From positions 1 to 64,000 of the forward strand of contig DAHUYG010000038.1 of assembly GCA_027315315.1 (NCBI GenBank): a stretch of DNA of 64,000 nt, written 5' to 3'. Positions 37,606 to 45,803 of this stretch are shown here, in pieces. The stretch is from Acidimicrobiaceae bacterium (lineage in GTDB: Bacteria > Actinomycetota > Acidimicrobiia > Acidimicrobiales > RAAP-2). Each line of letters begins with the position of its first letter. Position 1 is the stretch's first letter. A model generated the notes under the pieces. The model saw only the letters and a list, made by a program, of their open reading frames with translations, made no database searches and was not told where the DNA came from. A program made the translations under genes and the position numbers.

Positions 37606-38552
37606 GCGCACCGCCCGAGCGCCCGGTCGAGACGGTCGAGGCCCGCGTCGTCGGGCACCGCGATCCGGACATGGCCGGGCAGCCCGAAGGAGGCACAGTC
37701 GCGCACCACGACCCCGTGGCGGGCGAGCGCCGGGCGCAACTCGCCGGCGCCCGGGACGAGCACGAAGTTCGCGTCCGAGCGCATCGGGGCCAGGCCGTGG
37801 CGCCGCAGCACCTCGACGAGGTGCGCCCGTGCCTCTCGCAGCGCCTCGGCCCACTTCTCGATGTCGGCCGTCGCCAGCAGTGCGGGGACGGCCCCGAGCG
37901 CGAGGGGCCCGACCGACCAGGCCGGCTGGCGCCGGGCCAGCCGGGAGCCGAGTCCCGGCACCCCGAGCCCTGCACCGTCGTCGGCGGGCACCACCACGTA
38001 GCCGATGCGCAGGCCCGGGCATGCGAGCACCTTGGTGAGCGAGCCCACGACGACCGACCCGTCGCGCCCCGGGGCCCGCCAACGGCCGGTCGCGAGCGGG
38101 TAGAAGGCCTCGTCCCAGACCCCAGCCCGAGCACCCGGCGCTGCGAGGAGGCCCGTCGGGTTGTGCGGGTCGGAGCGGAAGAGGGGTCCGGCGGGGTCGA
38201 CCAAGGGAAGGTGACGCTCGTAGAGGGAGAAGTCGGGCGGCTCCACGCGGCCGCGCCCGAGCTCGGCCGCAACCAGCGCGATCGCCTCGGCACCCCCGTT
38301 GGTCACGAGCACGCGCTCGACCTCGACGCCGAGCACCCCGGCGAGCGCCGCCGTCGCCCGCAGCGCGTCGTCGCGGTCCGGGTAGCGCCCGAGGGCACCG
38401 GCCTCGAGCGCGGCCGCCACCGCGAGCGCCGGGTCCGGCGCGAAGGGATTGAGGCTGAGCGAGAGGTCGAGGACCTCGTCGGCGTCCAGGCCGAGGGAGG
38501 CCGCGACCATCCGGCCGTCGCCCCCGTGCTCCCCCGCCGGCGATACCGTCAC
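37602..38552 (-). CDS. cobC: Threonine-phosphate decarboxylase-like aminotransferase (CobC/CobD type)
   Basis: 316 aa class I/II PLP enzyme that supplies the aminopropanol arm of cobalamin. LSLSLNPFAPDP near the N-terminus, the SDPHNPTGLL motif and the PLP lysine in VVGSLTKVLACPGLRIGYV are clear. Slightly shorter than usual. The start is GTG 38550-38552, overlapping the cbiB stop. Naming differs between species: Salmonella calls this enzyme CobD, Pseudomonas CobC. Confidence 0.88.
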   Translation of the reverse strand: MTVSPAGEHGGDGRMVAASLGLDADEVLDLSLSLNPFAPDPALAVAAALEAGALGRYPDRDDALRATAALAGVLGVEVERVLVTNGGAEAIALVAAELGRGRVEPPDFSLYERHLPLVDPAGPLFRSDPHNPTGLLAAPGARAGVWDEAFYPLATGRWRAPGRDGSVVVGSLTKVLACPGLRIGYVVVPADDGAGLGVPGLGSRLARRQPAWSVGPLALGAVPALLATADIEKWAEALREARAHLVEVLRRHGLAPMRSDANFVLVPGAGELRPALARHGVVVRDCASFGLPGHVRIAVPDDAGLDRLDRALGRCA

Positions 38553-39487
38553 GGTCCCCACCGCCCGGCGACGAACTCGAGGCACGCCGCGCCAGCGAGC
38601 GCCAGCTGCAGGATCGTCGTGGAGCGGCGGACGAGGCCGATCGCCCGATCGATGTCGGCCGCTCGGGGCGGGCGGCCGGTGCCGAGCGGCGGCCGCAGCT
38701 CGGTGCGCTGCCCGTAGCGGTTGGTGCCGCCGAGGCGGAGCCCGAGGGCGCACGCGAAGGCCGCCTCGGCGACCCCGGCGTTGGGCGAGGGGTGGCCCGG
38801 GGCGTCCTCGCGGCAGGCGGCCAGGATGTCGCGGGCCCGCTCGGGTGCCCCCAGTGCGACGAGCACGGCGGTCAGCCGCGCCGCGGGCCAGCCGAGGAGG
38901 TCGTCGAGCCGCGCCGCCGCCCAACCGAAGCGCTCGTAGCGCGCCGAGCGGTGGCCCACCATCGCGTCGAGGGTGTTGGCGGCCCGATGCGCGAGCGCAC
39001 CGGGGGCGCCCCCGAGCAGGCCCCACAGCGCCGTCGCCACCACCGCGTCGGAGAGGTTCTCGGCCAACGACTCGACCACCGCCCTCGCGATCTCCCCCTC
39101 GTCGAGGCCGCTTGGGTCCCGCCCGACCAGGTTCACCAGCGCGCGCCGGGCGGCGTCGAGGTCGCCCGCGTCGAGGTGGCGCGCCACGGTCCGGGCGGCC
39201 CGGGTGAGGGCGAGCCCGGCGCTCGAGACGGCGACCGCCCCGGTGAGGGCGACGTCCTCGCCCACGAGGTCCCCGGCCAGCGCGCCCGTCGCCGCCGCGA
39301 GCAGCACCCCCACTCCGGCAAAGGCGGCACCCCGCATCCGATCGTCGGCCCACAGCCGGCGCTCGAGGCGTTCCATCCCGGTCCCGAAGCGGGCCACCGG
39401 GTGCAGCGCATCGGGCGGCTCCCCGGCGAGTCGGTCGATCGCGAGGCCGAGGGCGACCGACCCCGGTCGGCCGATGCCCCTCACCAT
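38549..39487 (-). CDS. cbiB: Adenosylcobinamide-phosphate synthase (CbiB/CobD)
   Basis: 312 aa membrane protein joining aminopropanol phosphate to cobyric acid. LAIDRLAGEPPDALHPVARFG at the N-terminus, ESLAENLSDAVVATALWGLLGG and AANTLDAMVGHRSARYERFGWAAARLDDLL are family signatures. About five hydrophobic segments. The start is ATG 39485-39487; GTG 39482-39484 gives a tighter GTGA overlap with cobS and is equally possible. Confidence 0.93.
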   Translation of the reverse strand: MVRGIGRPGSVALGLAIDRLAGEPPDALHPVARFGTGMERLERRLWADDRMRGAAFAGVGVLLAAATGALAGDLVGEDVALTGAVAVSSAGLALTRAARTVARHLDAGDLDAARRALVNLVGRDPSGLDEGEIARAVVESLAENLSDAVVATALWGLLGGAPGALAHRAANTLDAMVGHRSARYERFGWAAARLDDLLGWPAARLTAVLVALGAPERARDILAACREDAPGHPSPNAGVAEAAFACALGLRLGGTNRYGQRTELRPPLGTGRPPRAADIDRAIGLVRRSTTILQLALAGAACLEFVAGRWGP

Positions 39488-40209
39488 CTCGCGGCCGCGA
39501 CGACGAGTGCGGTGGTCTCGAAGATGACGCCGGCCGCACCGAGGACGTCGCCGGTGAAACCCCCGACGCGCCGGCGGGCGAACCAGAGCACGAGCGCCCC
39601 CGAGAGGAGGGCGCAGAGCGCGCTGATCGCGCCGCCGAGGACCCTCCAGAGCATGATCGGCGCGAGGAGACCCGCCGCCCCGCTCAGCGCGGCGGCGATC
39701 GCCGGCGCCCGGGCGCTCTCCGAGAGGAACGACGTGGCCAGCCCGCCCTCGTCGGCCCGGGCATAGGGGATGCACGACGGCGCGACGGCCATCACCGCTC
39801 GCGAGCCGCACCAGATCCCGACGGGGAGCAGCACCGAGGGGCCGATGGCCGCGAGTGCGGCGAAGCGGGCGAGGAGCACCGCCCCGCCGGTCGCGATGCC
39901 GAACGCGCCGACGCTGGGCTCGCGCATGACGGCCAGGCGTCGCTCCCGGGCGAGGTGCGGCAGGAGACCGTCGGCCGAGTCGACGAGCCCGTCGACGTGG
40001 AGGAGGCCGGTGATCGCGAGGTCCGCCAGCACGACGATCGCCGCGGCCACCGGGGCGGGCCAGAGGTGCTCGGCGCCCCACCAGAGGAGACCGAGGAGGC
40101 CGCCCATCGCCGCGCCGACGGCCGGGAACCAGGCGAGCGCCTCGGGGGTGGGCACCGTCGCGCCCCCGAAGGGGGTGAGGAAGCTGACCGCGGCCCGGAG
40201 CCCGCTCAC
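39481..40209 (-). CDS. cobS: Adenosylcobinamide-GDP ribazoletransferase (cobalamin synthase) CobS
   Basis: 242 aa polytopic membrane enzyme of nucleotide-loop assembly. AAVSFLTPFGGATVP at the N-terminus, LLHVDGLVDSADGLLPH with the metal-binding Asp residues, MREPSVGAFGIATGGAVLL and RRVGGFTGDVLGAAG are diagnostic. The start is GTG 40207-40209, overlapping the cobU stop. Confidence 0.94.
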   Translation of the reverse strand: MSGLRAAVSFLTPFGGATVPTPEALAWFPAVGAAMGGLLGLLWWGAEHLWPAPVAAAIVVLADLAITGLLHVDGLVDSADGLLPHLARERRLAVMREPSVGAFGIATGGAVLLARFAALAAIGPSVLLPVGIWCGSRAVMAVAPSCIPYARADEGGLATSFLSESARAPAIAAALSGAAGLLAPIMLWRVLGGAISALCALLSGALVLWFARRRVGGFTGDVLGAAGVIFETTALVVAAARW

Positions 40210-40745
40210 GAGCCTGCGCCGCCTGCCCGATCGAGCGGCAGGACGCGCCCGGCGACCACGAGCAGGACGCGGTCGGCCACCTCGGCGACGTCCTGGTTGA
40301 GCAAGCCGAGCGCGTCGCGGAACCTCCGCCCAAGGTCCGACGAGGGGTGCACCCCGAGACCCACCTCCTCGGAGACGACCACCGTGGCGAGCCCGGCCGA
40401 CCGTCGATCGGTCAGGGCGGCGCAGAGCCGGGCGGTCGCCTCTCGCCCCGGGGAGGCGTCCTCGAACCCGGCCACCCAGGTCCCGAGCGAGTCGACGAGC
40501 GCCGGCCCGTCGATCTCGCACAGGCGGCTCGCCAGGTCGTCGCCCCCGACCTCCATCGTCGACCACGCGGCCGGGCGCCGGGCACGGTGGCGGGCCACCC
40601 GCTCGGACCAGTCGGGGTCGTCCTCGTGGACCGGTCCGGTCGCGAGGTAGGAGACGCCGGGGGCGAGGTCGAGCGCCAAGCGTTCGGCGACCTCCGACTT
40701 GCCCGACCGTGCCCCACCGAGCACGAGGGTGATCTCAGCTGCCAC
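40206..40745 (-). CDS. cobU: Adenosylcobinamide kinase/guanylyltransferase CobU
   Basis: 179 aa bifunctional enzyme activating adenosylcobinamide for loop assembly. The P-loop LVLGGARSGKSEVAERLA, the EVGLGVHPSSDLGRRFRDALGLLNQ segment and LLVVAGRVLPL are characteristic. The start is GTG 40743-40745, with GCGAGG five bases upstream; a longer version extending to 40772 would enter the riboswitch expression platform and is less likely. First gene of the riboswitch-led operon. Confidence 0.93.
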   Translation of the reverse strand: MAAEITLVLGGARSGKSEVAERLALDLAPGVSYLATGPVHEDDPDWSERVARHRARRPAAWSTMEVGGDDLASRLCEIDGPALVDSLGTWVAGFEDASPGREATARLCAALTDRRSAGLATVVVSEEVGLGVHPSSDLGRRFRDALGLLNQDVAEVADRVLLVVAGRVLPLDRAGGAGS

Positions 40746-40787
40746 GACGTCCTCGCGTCTTCGGGGCCGCAACGCGGCCGACTCCTG

Positions 40788-40920
40788 CGGCGGGTCTCCT
40801 GACTCCCGGCTCGTCGCTCCCCCCGGCCTTCCGGACCCATCGGGCCGTGGCCACTGGCGAGGTTCGCTCCCCGGTCACAGTCGCGGGACGGTCCCAGATT
40901 CGCACCGGGTTCCCCTGACC
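40788..40920 (-). promoter_or_regulatory. Cobalamin (B12) riboswitch
   Basis: On the minus strand this holds the standard class elements in order: GGGGAACCCGGTGCGAATC (ending near 40899), GTCCCGCGACTGTGACCGGGG, a GCCAGTGGCC B12-box variant (consensus GCCACTG), CGGAAGGCCGG, GACGAGCCGGGAGTCAGGAG and ACCCGCC. It lies about 45 bases before the cobU start, so it controls the cobU-to-chelatase operon. Between it and cobU is a GGCCGC/GCGGCC hairpin (40763-40780), a likely part of the expression platform. Confidence 0.95.
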
Positions 40921-40970
40921 GCGCCGCGAGCGTACCGTGAGCGGTCGACGGCCGCCGACCCGACTCCAGC

Positions 40971-40976
40971 TAGCGT
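40971..40976 (+). promoter_or_regulatory. Candidate cobO -10 box, leaderless type
   Basis: TAGCGT ends eight bases before the cobO ATG at 40985. No good -35 box. The divergent riboswitch lies just upstream, so cobO itself is not under it. Confidence 0.35.
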
Positions 40977-40984
40977 CGGCGGCG

Positions 40985-41509
40985 ATGGCGCGCGAACCCT
41001 CGATCGTCTTGGTCAACACCGGCGATGGCAAGGGCAAGTCCTCGGCCGCCTTCGGCGTCATGGCCCGCGGCTGGGCCCGCGGCTGGCGGGTCGGCGTCGT
41101 GCAGTTCGTGAAGGGCGGACAGTGGAAGACCGGCGAACGCAAGCTCGCCGACCACCTCGGCATCGAATGGCAGACCCTGGGCGACGGGTTCACCTGGGAG
41201 TCCACCGATCTCGATGAGACCGCGGCCAAGGGCCGTCACGCCTGGGGGGTGGCGAGCCAAAAGCTCGCCTCGGGCGACTACGACCTGTTGATCCTCGACG
41301 AGCTCACCTACGCCATCACCTACGGGTGGATCGAGGCGGCCGAGGTCGTCGGCGCGATCCGCTCGCGCGCCGCCCATACCAACGTCGTGATCACGGGGCG
41401 CAACGCCGTGCCCGAACTCGTCGAGGTGGCCGACACCGTCACCGAGATGCGCAAGGTGAAGCACGTCTATGACCGGGGGGTCAAGGCCAAGAAGGGAATC
41501 GAGTACTGA
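40985..41509 (+). CDS. cobO: Corrinoid adenosyltransferase CobO/BtuR
   Basis: 174 aa ATP:cob(I)yrinic acid adenosyltransferase. The P-loop VNTGDGKGKSSAAFGVMARG, VVQFVKGG and LLILDELTYAITYGW are the family signatures. The start is ATG 40985; an upstream GTG at 40937 would add an unconserved 16-residue extension across the promoter. Divergent from the cobU operon. Confidence 0.95.
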   Translation: MAREPSIVLVNTGDGKGKSSAAFGVMARGWARGWRVGVVQFVKGGQWKTGERKLADHLGIEWQTLGDGFTWESTDLDETAAKGRHAWGVASQKLASGDYDLLILDELTYAITYGWIEAAEVVGAIRSRAAHTNVVITGRNAVPELVEVADTVTEMRKVKHVYDRGVKAKKGIEY

Positions 41510-41536
41510 GCCGGGCTGGGGACCGGCCCGCGCTCA
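41507..41536. terminator. Inverted repeat spanning both stop codons of cobO and the DinB-family gene
   Basis: TGAGC-CGGGC (41507-41516) pairs with GCCCG-c-GCTCA (41526-41536) with one bulged base and a nine-base loop. The outer arms are the two stop codons of the convergent genes. No T-run. Confidence 0.5.
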
Positions 41537-42064
41537 CTCTCCGGTCATGCCGTCGATGCACTCGCGCAAGAGATCGGCGTGGCCGTTGTGGCGCGCGTAC
41601 TCCTCGAGCATGTGGAGGTAGATCCAGCGGATGTCGACGTGGCGTTCGGGGTTGGGACCATGGGAGAACGTCAGCTCGTGGAGCTCGCGTCGAGCCACGG
41701 TCCTCTTGGAGGCCTGGATCTCGGCCTTGAAGGCCTCGATGTTCGCCGCAGCGTCGGCGTCCTCGAGGTCGTCGAAGTCGGCCTCGGGGTTGGCGTCGTC
41801 CGAATAGGGGAACGCCAGGTCCTGGTCGCCGGCGTGGACCCGGAACCACCACCGCTCGACCTCGGTCATGTGGCGCACGAGCCCGAGGAGCGACAGGTTG
41901 GAGGGAGGGACCGAGCGCCGCGTCAGCTGCTCGGCGGTGAGGCCCGAACACTTCCACAAGAGCAGGACGCGGTGATGGTCGACCCAGGCCTCGAGCGCCT
42001 CGCGCTCGGGGAGCGGGCCCGGTTCGTTGCGCTCGACTGGGGGTGCCGTCCACTCGCTGGCCAT
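41534..42064 (-). CDS. DinB-superfamily protein (DUF664 type)
   Basis: 176 aa four-helix-bundle protein. LVRHMTEVERWWFR carries the first conserved His and IYLHMLEEYARHNGHADLLRECIDG the C-terminal two, the three-His metal site of DinB/YfiT proteins. Some relatives are thiol-dependent S-transferases (mycothiol or bacillithiol), which would fit the mshC-like gene here, but nothing in the sequence proves it. TAGGAG five bases before the ATG is a good ribosome binding site, placed directly after the transposase stop codon. Confidence 0.82.
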   Translation of the reverse strand: MASEWTAPPVERNEPGPLPEREALEAWVDHHRVLLLWKCSGLTAEQLTRRSVPPSNLSLLGLVRHMTEVERWWFRVHAGDQDLAFPYSDDANPEADFDDLEDADAAANIEAFKAEIQASKRTVARRELHELTFSHGPNPERHVDIRWIYLHMLEEYARHNGHADLLRECIDGMTGE

Positions 42065-42078
42065 CGGATGCTCCTATG

Positions 42079-43023
42079 TCAAGCGGCAGCGGCGACGCAA
42101 GCCGCCGCTGCCGAGTGCTGACTCTGAGCGTCTGCGAGGAGCCTCCCGAAGACCTCGTCGGAGAGCCGTCGAGGCAGGGCCCGAATGGCTTCGGTCTTGG
42201 TGACGCCCTGCTTCATGCGGTGCTCGAGGCAGTCACGTCCGAGTCCTCCCCGGAGTTGGGTCACCGCAATGCGGTGCAAGGCGGCATTGATCTGTCGGTT
42301 GCCACCCCAGTTGAGCCGGTGGCCGACGTCGTTGGCCGACCACACCGGGACCGGCGCGGTGCCGTTGTGACGGGCAAAGGCGGCCTTGGAGCGGAAACGG
42401 GTCACATCGGCAGTCTCACCCAGGATCTTGGCCGCGGTGAGCGGCCCGCAGCCGTGGAGGGCCAAGAGGTGCCGGGCCAACGGACGGACTCTTTCGGTCA
42501 CGGTGCGCTCGAGCTCGTTGATGCGCCGGGTGTCGGCCTCGATGCGGGCCACGAGCTCGGTGGCCAGGGCAGCGACCAGCTCGTCCCGGCCGGCGAGCTC
42601 GGCGCCCGGACGGTGCAGGACGCAGAACCGGTCGAGGGCCCCGGGGGCGATGTCACCCCCGAGCCCGAGTTCGTGGAGATGCCAGCGCAGGCGGTTCTGG
42701 TTCCTGGTCCGCTCGGCCACCAGGTCCTCCCGGTGGTCCAGGAGCAGCCGGAGGAGCCGCTCCTCGTCGTCGAGGCGGGCCACGGGAAGTTGGTCCTCTC
42801 GGAGGGCGGCTCGGGCCACAGCCAGGGCGTCGATCGGGTCGGACTTGCCCCGATCGCGCCCAGAGCCCCGGGCCAGCCCCATGAGCCGGGGTGGCACCCG
42901 CACGACGTGCTCCCCGGCTCGGAGGAGGTCGGCTTCCAGGCGTCGGGACAGGTGCCCACAGCCCTCGATGGCCCAGGCCCGCTCCTCGAACTGCTCGCCG
43001 AAGCCAAGGGCGCTCCGATGCAA
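42079..43023 (-). pseudogene. IS110-family transposase, 5'-truncated remnant
   Basis: 314 codons in frame from a TTG. The C-terminal Transposase_20 domain is complete (LLALHGCGPLTAAKILGE; Ser229 in GTAPVPVWSAND), and three residues of the N-terminal DEDD site remain: Glu20 (AIEGCG), Asp62 and Asp65 (GKSDPIDAL). The first catalytic Asp (usual GIDxxK) and about 45 N-terminal residues are missing; the frame closes at a TAG near 43050 and the other two frames upstream show no such motif. The element is therefore probably inactive. It lies between the DinB gene and cobB, inside the cobalamin region. Confidence 0.8.
42084..42113. repeat. 10-bp perfect inverted repeat at the transposase 3' end
   Basis: CGGCAGCGGC (42084-42093) and GCCGCTGCCG (42104-42113) around a 10-base loop, just inside the transposase stop codon, in alanine codons. 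It could be a terminator-like hairpin or part of the IS right end, or simply reflect repeated Ala codons. Confidence 0.4.
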
Positions 43024-43178
43024 GCCACACCTTGGTGGGCAGCGACCCTATGAGCCACTCGGCCGAGCTGGGAGAACCCTGACACTCAGGTGGACCCTAC
43101 CGGCCGCCCGGTGCGTTCGTCGGGGGGCGCGAATGGTGCAAGCCTGGCGCCGATGCCCCCCGAGCGAACCGGTCGGCG

Positions 43179-44552
43179 ATGACCGCCGGCCTCGGCCCGC
43201 GCCTCGTCGTGGCCGGCACCCACTCGGGCGTCGGAAAGACGAGCGTGGCCACCGGGCTCATGGCGGCTTTCCGGCGGGCCGGCGACAAGGTGGGCGCGGC
43301 CAAGGTCGGGCCCGACTTCATCGACCCGGGCTACCACTCGCTCGCCACCGGCCGGCTGACCAGGAACCTCGACAGCTACCTGTGCGGACCCGACGCCATC
43401 GCGCCGATCGCCGCCAAGGCGGCGGCCGGCACGGACATCCTCGTGATCGAGGGGGTGATGGGGCTCTTCGACGGCCTCGGGTCGACGCCGACCGCGAGCA
43501 CGGCCGAGGTCGCGGCGCTGCTCGACGCGCCGATCGTGCTCGTGGTGGACGCGTCGTCGATGTCGAGCTCGGTGCGAGCGATGGTCGACGGCTACCACCG
43601 TCACATGGAGGCCACGTGGTCCCGTCCGGTGGCGGCCGTGGTCCTGAACCGGGTCGGCAGCGACACCCACGAGGCCCTCCTGCGCGAGGCGCTCGAAGGC
43701 TCCCCCGTCGAGGTGCTCGGCGTCATCCGGCGGGACCGGGCGCTCGAGTGGAGGGATCGCCACCTCGGGCTGGTCCCGATCGCAGAGGATCCGCCTGGCG
43801 TGGCGGCCGCGCTCGAAGGACTGGCCGACGCGGTCGCCGCCGGGGTCGACCTCGAGGCGGTCCAGCGCCTGGCCCGGGCGGCCCGCCCGCTCGACCCCCC
43901 GGCCCTCCCCCCCGCGAATCGCGTGAGCGAGCGCCCGGTCACCGTCGCGGTCATGTCGGGCCCGGCCTTCTCGTTCTCCTATCCCGACAACCTCGAGCGC
44001 CTGGCAGAGGCGGGCGCCGAGCTCGTCGAGGTCGATCCGGCCGGCGACGACGCGCTCCCCCCGGGCACCGATGCGCTGTATGCGTGCGGCGGGTTCCCCG
44101 AGGTCTTCGCAGCCGAGCTGGTGGCGAACCGGCCGCTCTTGGGAGACGTCCGCAGCCGGATCGCCTCGGGGCTGATCACCTGGGCCGAGTGCGGGGGCCT
44201 CCTGTGGCTGTCCCGGTCCCTCGAGGGCCAGCCGCTGTGCGGGGCGATCGACGCCGAGGCCACGCTCGGCTCGCGGGTGCACGTCGGCTATCGGCGCGCG
44301 ACCCTCCGGGTGGACACCCCGATCGGATCCCGGGGGACCGAGATGCGCGGGCACGAGCACCACTACTCCTCGGTCGCCCCCGCTGGCGACGCCCTCGAGC
44401 TGGTCGGTCGATCGGGGTCGCGCCGCGAGGGTTGGGGGAACCCGACCATGCTCGCCACCTACCTGCACCTGCACCTCGGCGGGGACCCGGGCCCGGCCGA
44501 GCGCTTCGTCGGCGCGGCGGCCGCCGCGACCTCGGGCGACCCCGGGGCCTGA
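43179..44552 (+). CDS. cobB: Cobyrinate/hydrogenobyrinate a,c-diamide synthase CobB/CbiA
   Basis: 457 aa amidotransferase. The N-terminal P-loop is VVAGTHSGVGKTSVATGLMAA, followed by KVGPDFIDPGYHSLATGR and IEGVMGLFDGL. The glutaminase domain has the nucleophile in WAECGGLLWLS and the late GHEHHYSS and YLHLHLGG histidines. It starts at ATG 43179 and stands alone between the IS remnant and a dioxygenase pseudogene. The upstream 155 bases (43024-43178) hold no gene and no clear promoter. Confidence 0.94.
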   Translation: MTAGLGPRLVVAGTHSGVGKTSVATGLMAAFRRAGDKVGAAKVGPDFIDPGYHSLATGRLTRNLDSYLCGPDAIAPIAAKAAAGTDILVIEGVMGLFDGLGSTPTASTAEVAALLDAPIVLVVDASSMSSSVRAMVDGYHRHMEATWSRPVAAVVLNRVGSDTHEALLREALEGSPVEVLGVIRRDRALEWRDRHLGLVPIAEDPPGVAAALEGLADAVAAGVDLEAVQRLARAARPLDPPALPPANRVSERPVTVAVMSGPAFSFSYPDNLERLAEAGAELVEVDPAGDDALPPGTDALYACGGFPEVFAAELVANRPLLGDVRSRIASGLITWAECGGLLWLSRSLEGQPLCGAIDAEATLGSRVHVGYRRATLRVDTPIGSRGTEMRGHEHHYSSVAPAGDALELVGRSGSRREGWGNPTMLATYLHLHLGGDPGPAERFVGAAAAATSGDPGA

Positions 44553-44581
44553 GGGCTGCCCGCGCGCTCGGTTCGCGTGGC

Positions 44582-45751
44582 TCAGCCGGCGGCGTCCCCC
44601 GGGCGGCCAGCGCAGCTCGCGAAGTACGAGGGGTCCTCGCACGAGCGGGCGGCGGCCCCGATCGCGAGGCGGTCGAAGGTGTCGATCATGACCGCTGTCT
44701 CCTCGGTGCCGGGCTGAGCGAAGGAGGCCTCGACCGAGCCGGGCTGGGCTGGGCGGATGAAGCCCGCCGGGTGCAGCGAGATCGATCCGCGCTCGATGCC
44801 CGCGCCCTTGCGCGACATGAAATCGCCGGCCACGTAGAAGAGCACCTCGTCGCTGTCCACGTTGGCGTGGTTGTAGGGGACGGCGATGGCGTGCTCGTCG
44901 AAGTCCTAGGGGCGCGGACAGAACGAGCAGATGACCGCGCCCGGCGCCTCGAAGGTCTGACGGACGGGCGGAGGAAGGTGCACCCGGCCGACCCGGGGCT
45001 CGAAGTCGCCGATGTTGAAGGCGAAGGGGTACAGCCAGCCGTCCCACCCGACGACGTCGAACGGGTGGGTGGCGTACAGGTAGCGGATCCAGAGCCCCGG
45101 GCCGTGGTGCACGAGGACCTCGACGCCCTCGTCGTCGAGCGGCTCAATCGGATCGGGACCCCGCAGGTCGCGCTCGGAGTAGGGGGCGAGCTCGAGGAGC
45201 TGGCCCTCGGGGAGCGATAGCGACGGGGGATGTCCACGTGGCCGACGAGCTCGATCACGAGGGCGCGCACCTCGCCGGGGAGGACCCAGCGGTGCGTGGT
45301 CGACTTCGCCCGACGACGTAGTCGCCGGACCGGGCCCGCAGCGCCCCGAACACGCTCTCGAGGATCGCCTCGCCGCTCTCGATGAAGACGCACTCGTCGG
45401 CCATCGCGTCGCGGTAGGGGGGCGAGGTCTGTGCCGCTCTCGGGAACCCGATGCGCACCTCGCCGTTGGCGAGCAGCAGCCGGCGCCCGGTCACGAGGGC
45501 GTCGCACCTCGCCAGCTGCCCGGTGCGGAAGTGGCGGGGCAGCAACGGGTGGTTCGCCAGTCCTCGGGAGGCCCCTCGAACGCATCGGCCGCGACGATGG
45601 TCGTCGGGAGCCCCCGGTGGTAGAGGAGGCTGGTCGCCCCCGAGAGGCCGTGCGCGCTCATGAGCTCCTCGGCGTAGAGCCCGCCCCCCGGTCGCTCGGC
45701 GCGGGTGTGGCGCTTCCTCGGGATCTCCCCGGCTCAGCGGTAGAAGGGCAT
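44582..45751 (-). pseudogene. hmgA: Homogentisate 1,2-dioxygenase, degenerate
   Basis: Read in pieces, the minus strand encodes about 390 codons matching this family: IPRKRHTRAERPGGGLYAEEL, LVTGRRLLLANGEVRIGF, STTHRWVLPGE, THPFDVVGWDGWLYPFAFN and NVDSDEVLFYVAGDF in order. It is broken by a TGA after MPFYR (45734-45736), a TAG at 44906-44908, and frame changes near 45557, 45310 and 45210. Each fragment resumes the family sequence, so all are lesions in one gene. Homogentisate ring opening is therefore probably lost, although the neighbouring FAH-family gene is intact. Sequencing error could explain some indels but hardly all five. Confidence 0.85.
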
Positions 45752-45803
45752 CAGCGCCCCTTGGAACCCGGCGTGCTGGCGGTGCGTCCCATGGGCTCTC
45801 CGA

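Noticed and set aside
32582..38293. 1903-aa frame suggesting a giant CobN fusion
   Set aside because: The N-terminal ~730 residues are out-of-frame readings of cobQ and the aminotransferase; CobN starts at ATG 36103.
43024..43178. Missing N-terminus of the IS110 transposase in another frame
   Set aside because: I read all three minus-strand frames and found no GIDxxK-type motif, so simple frameshifting does not account for the loss.
44906..44908. TAG in the dioxygenase as a recoded amino acid
   Set aside because: A second stop and three frameshifts in the same gene make decay the simpler explanation, and no recoding signal is visible.
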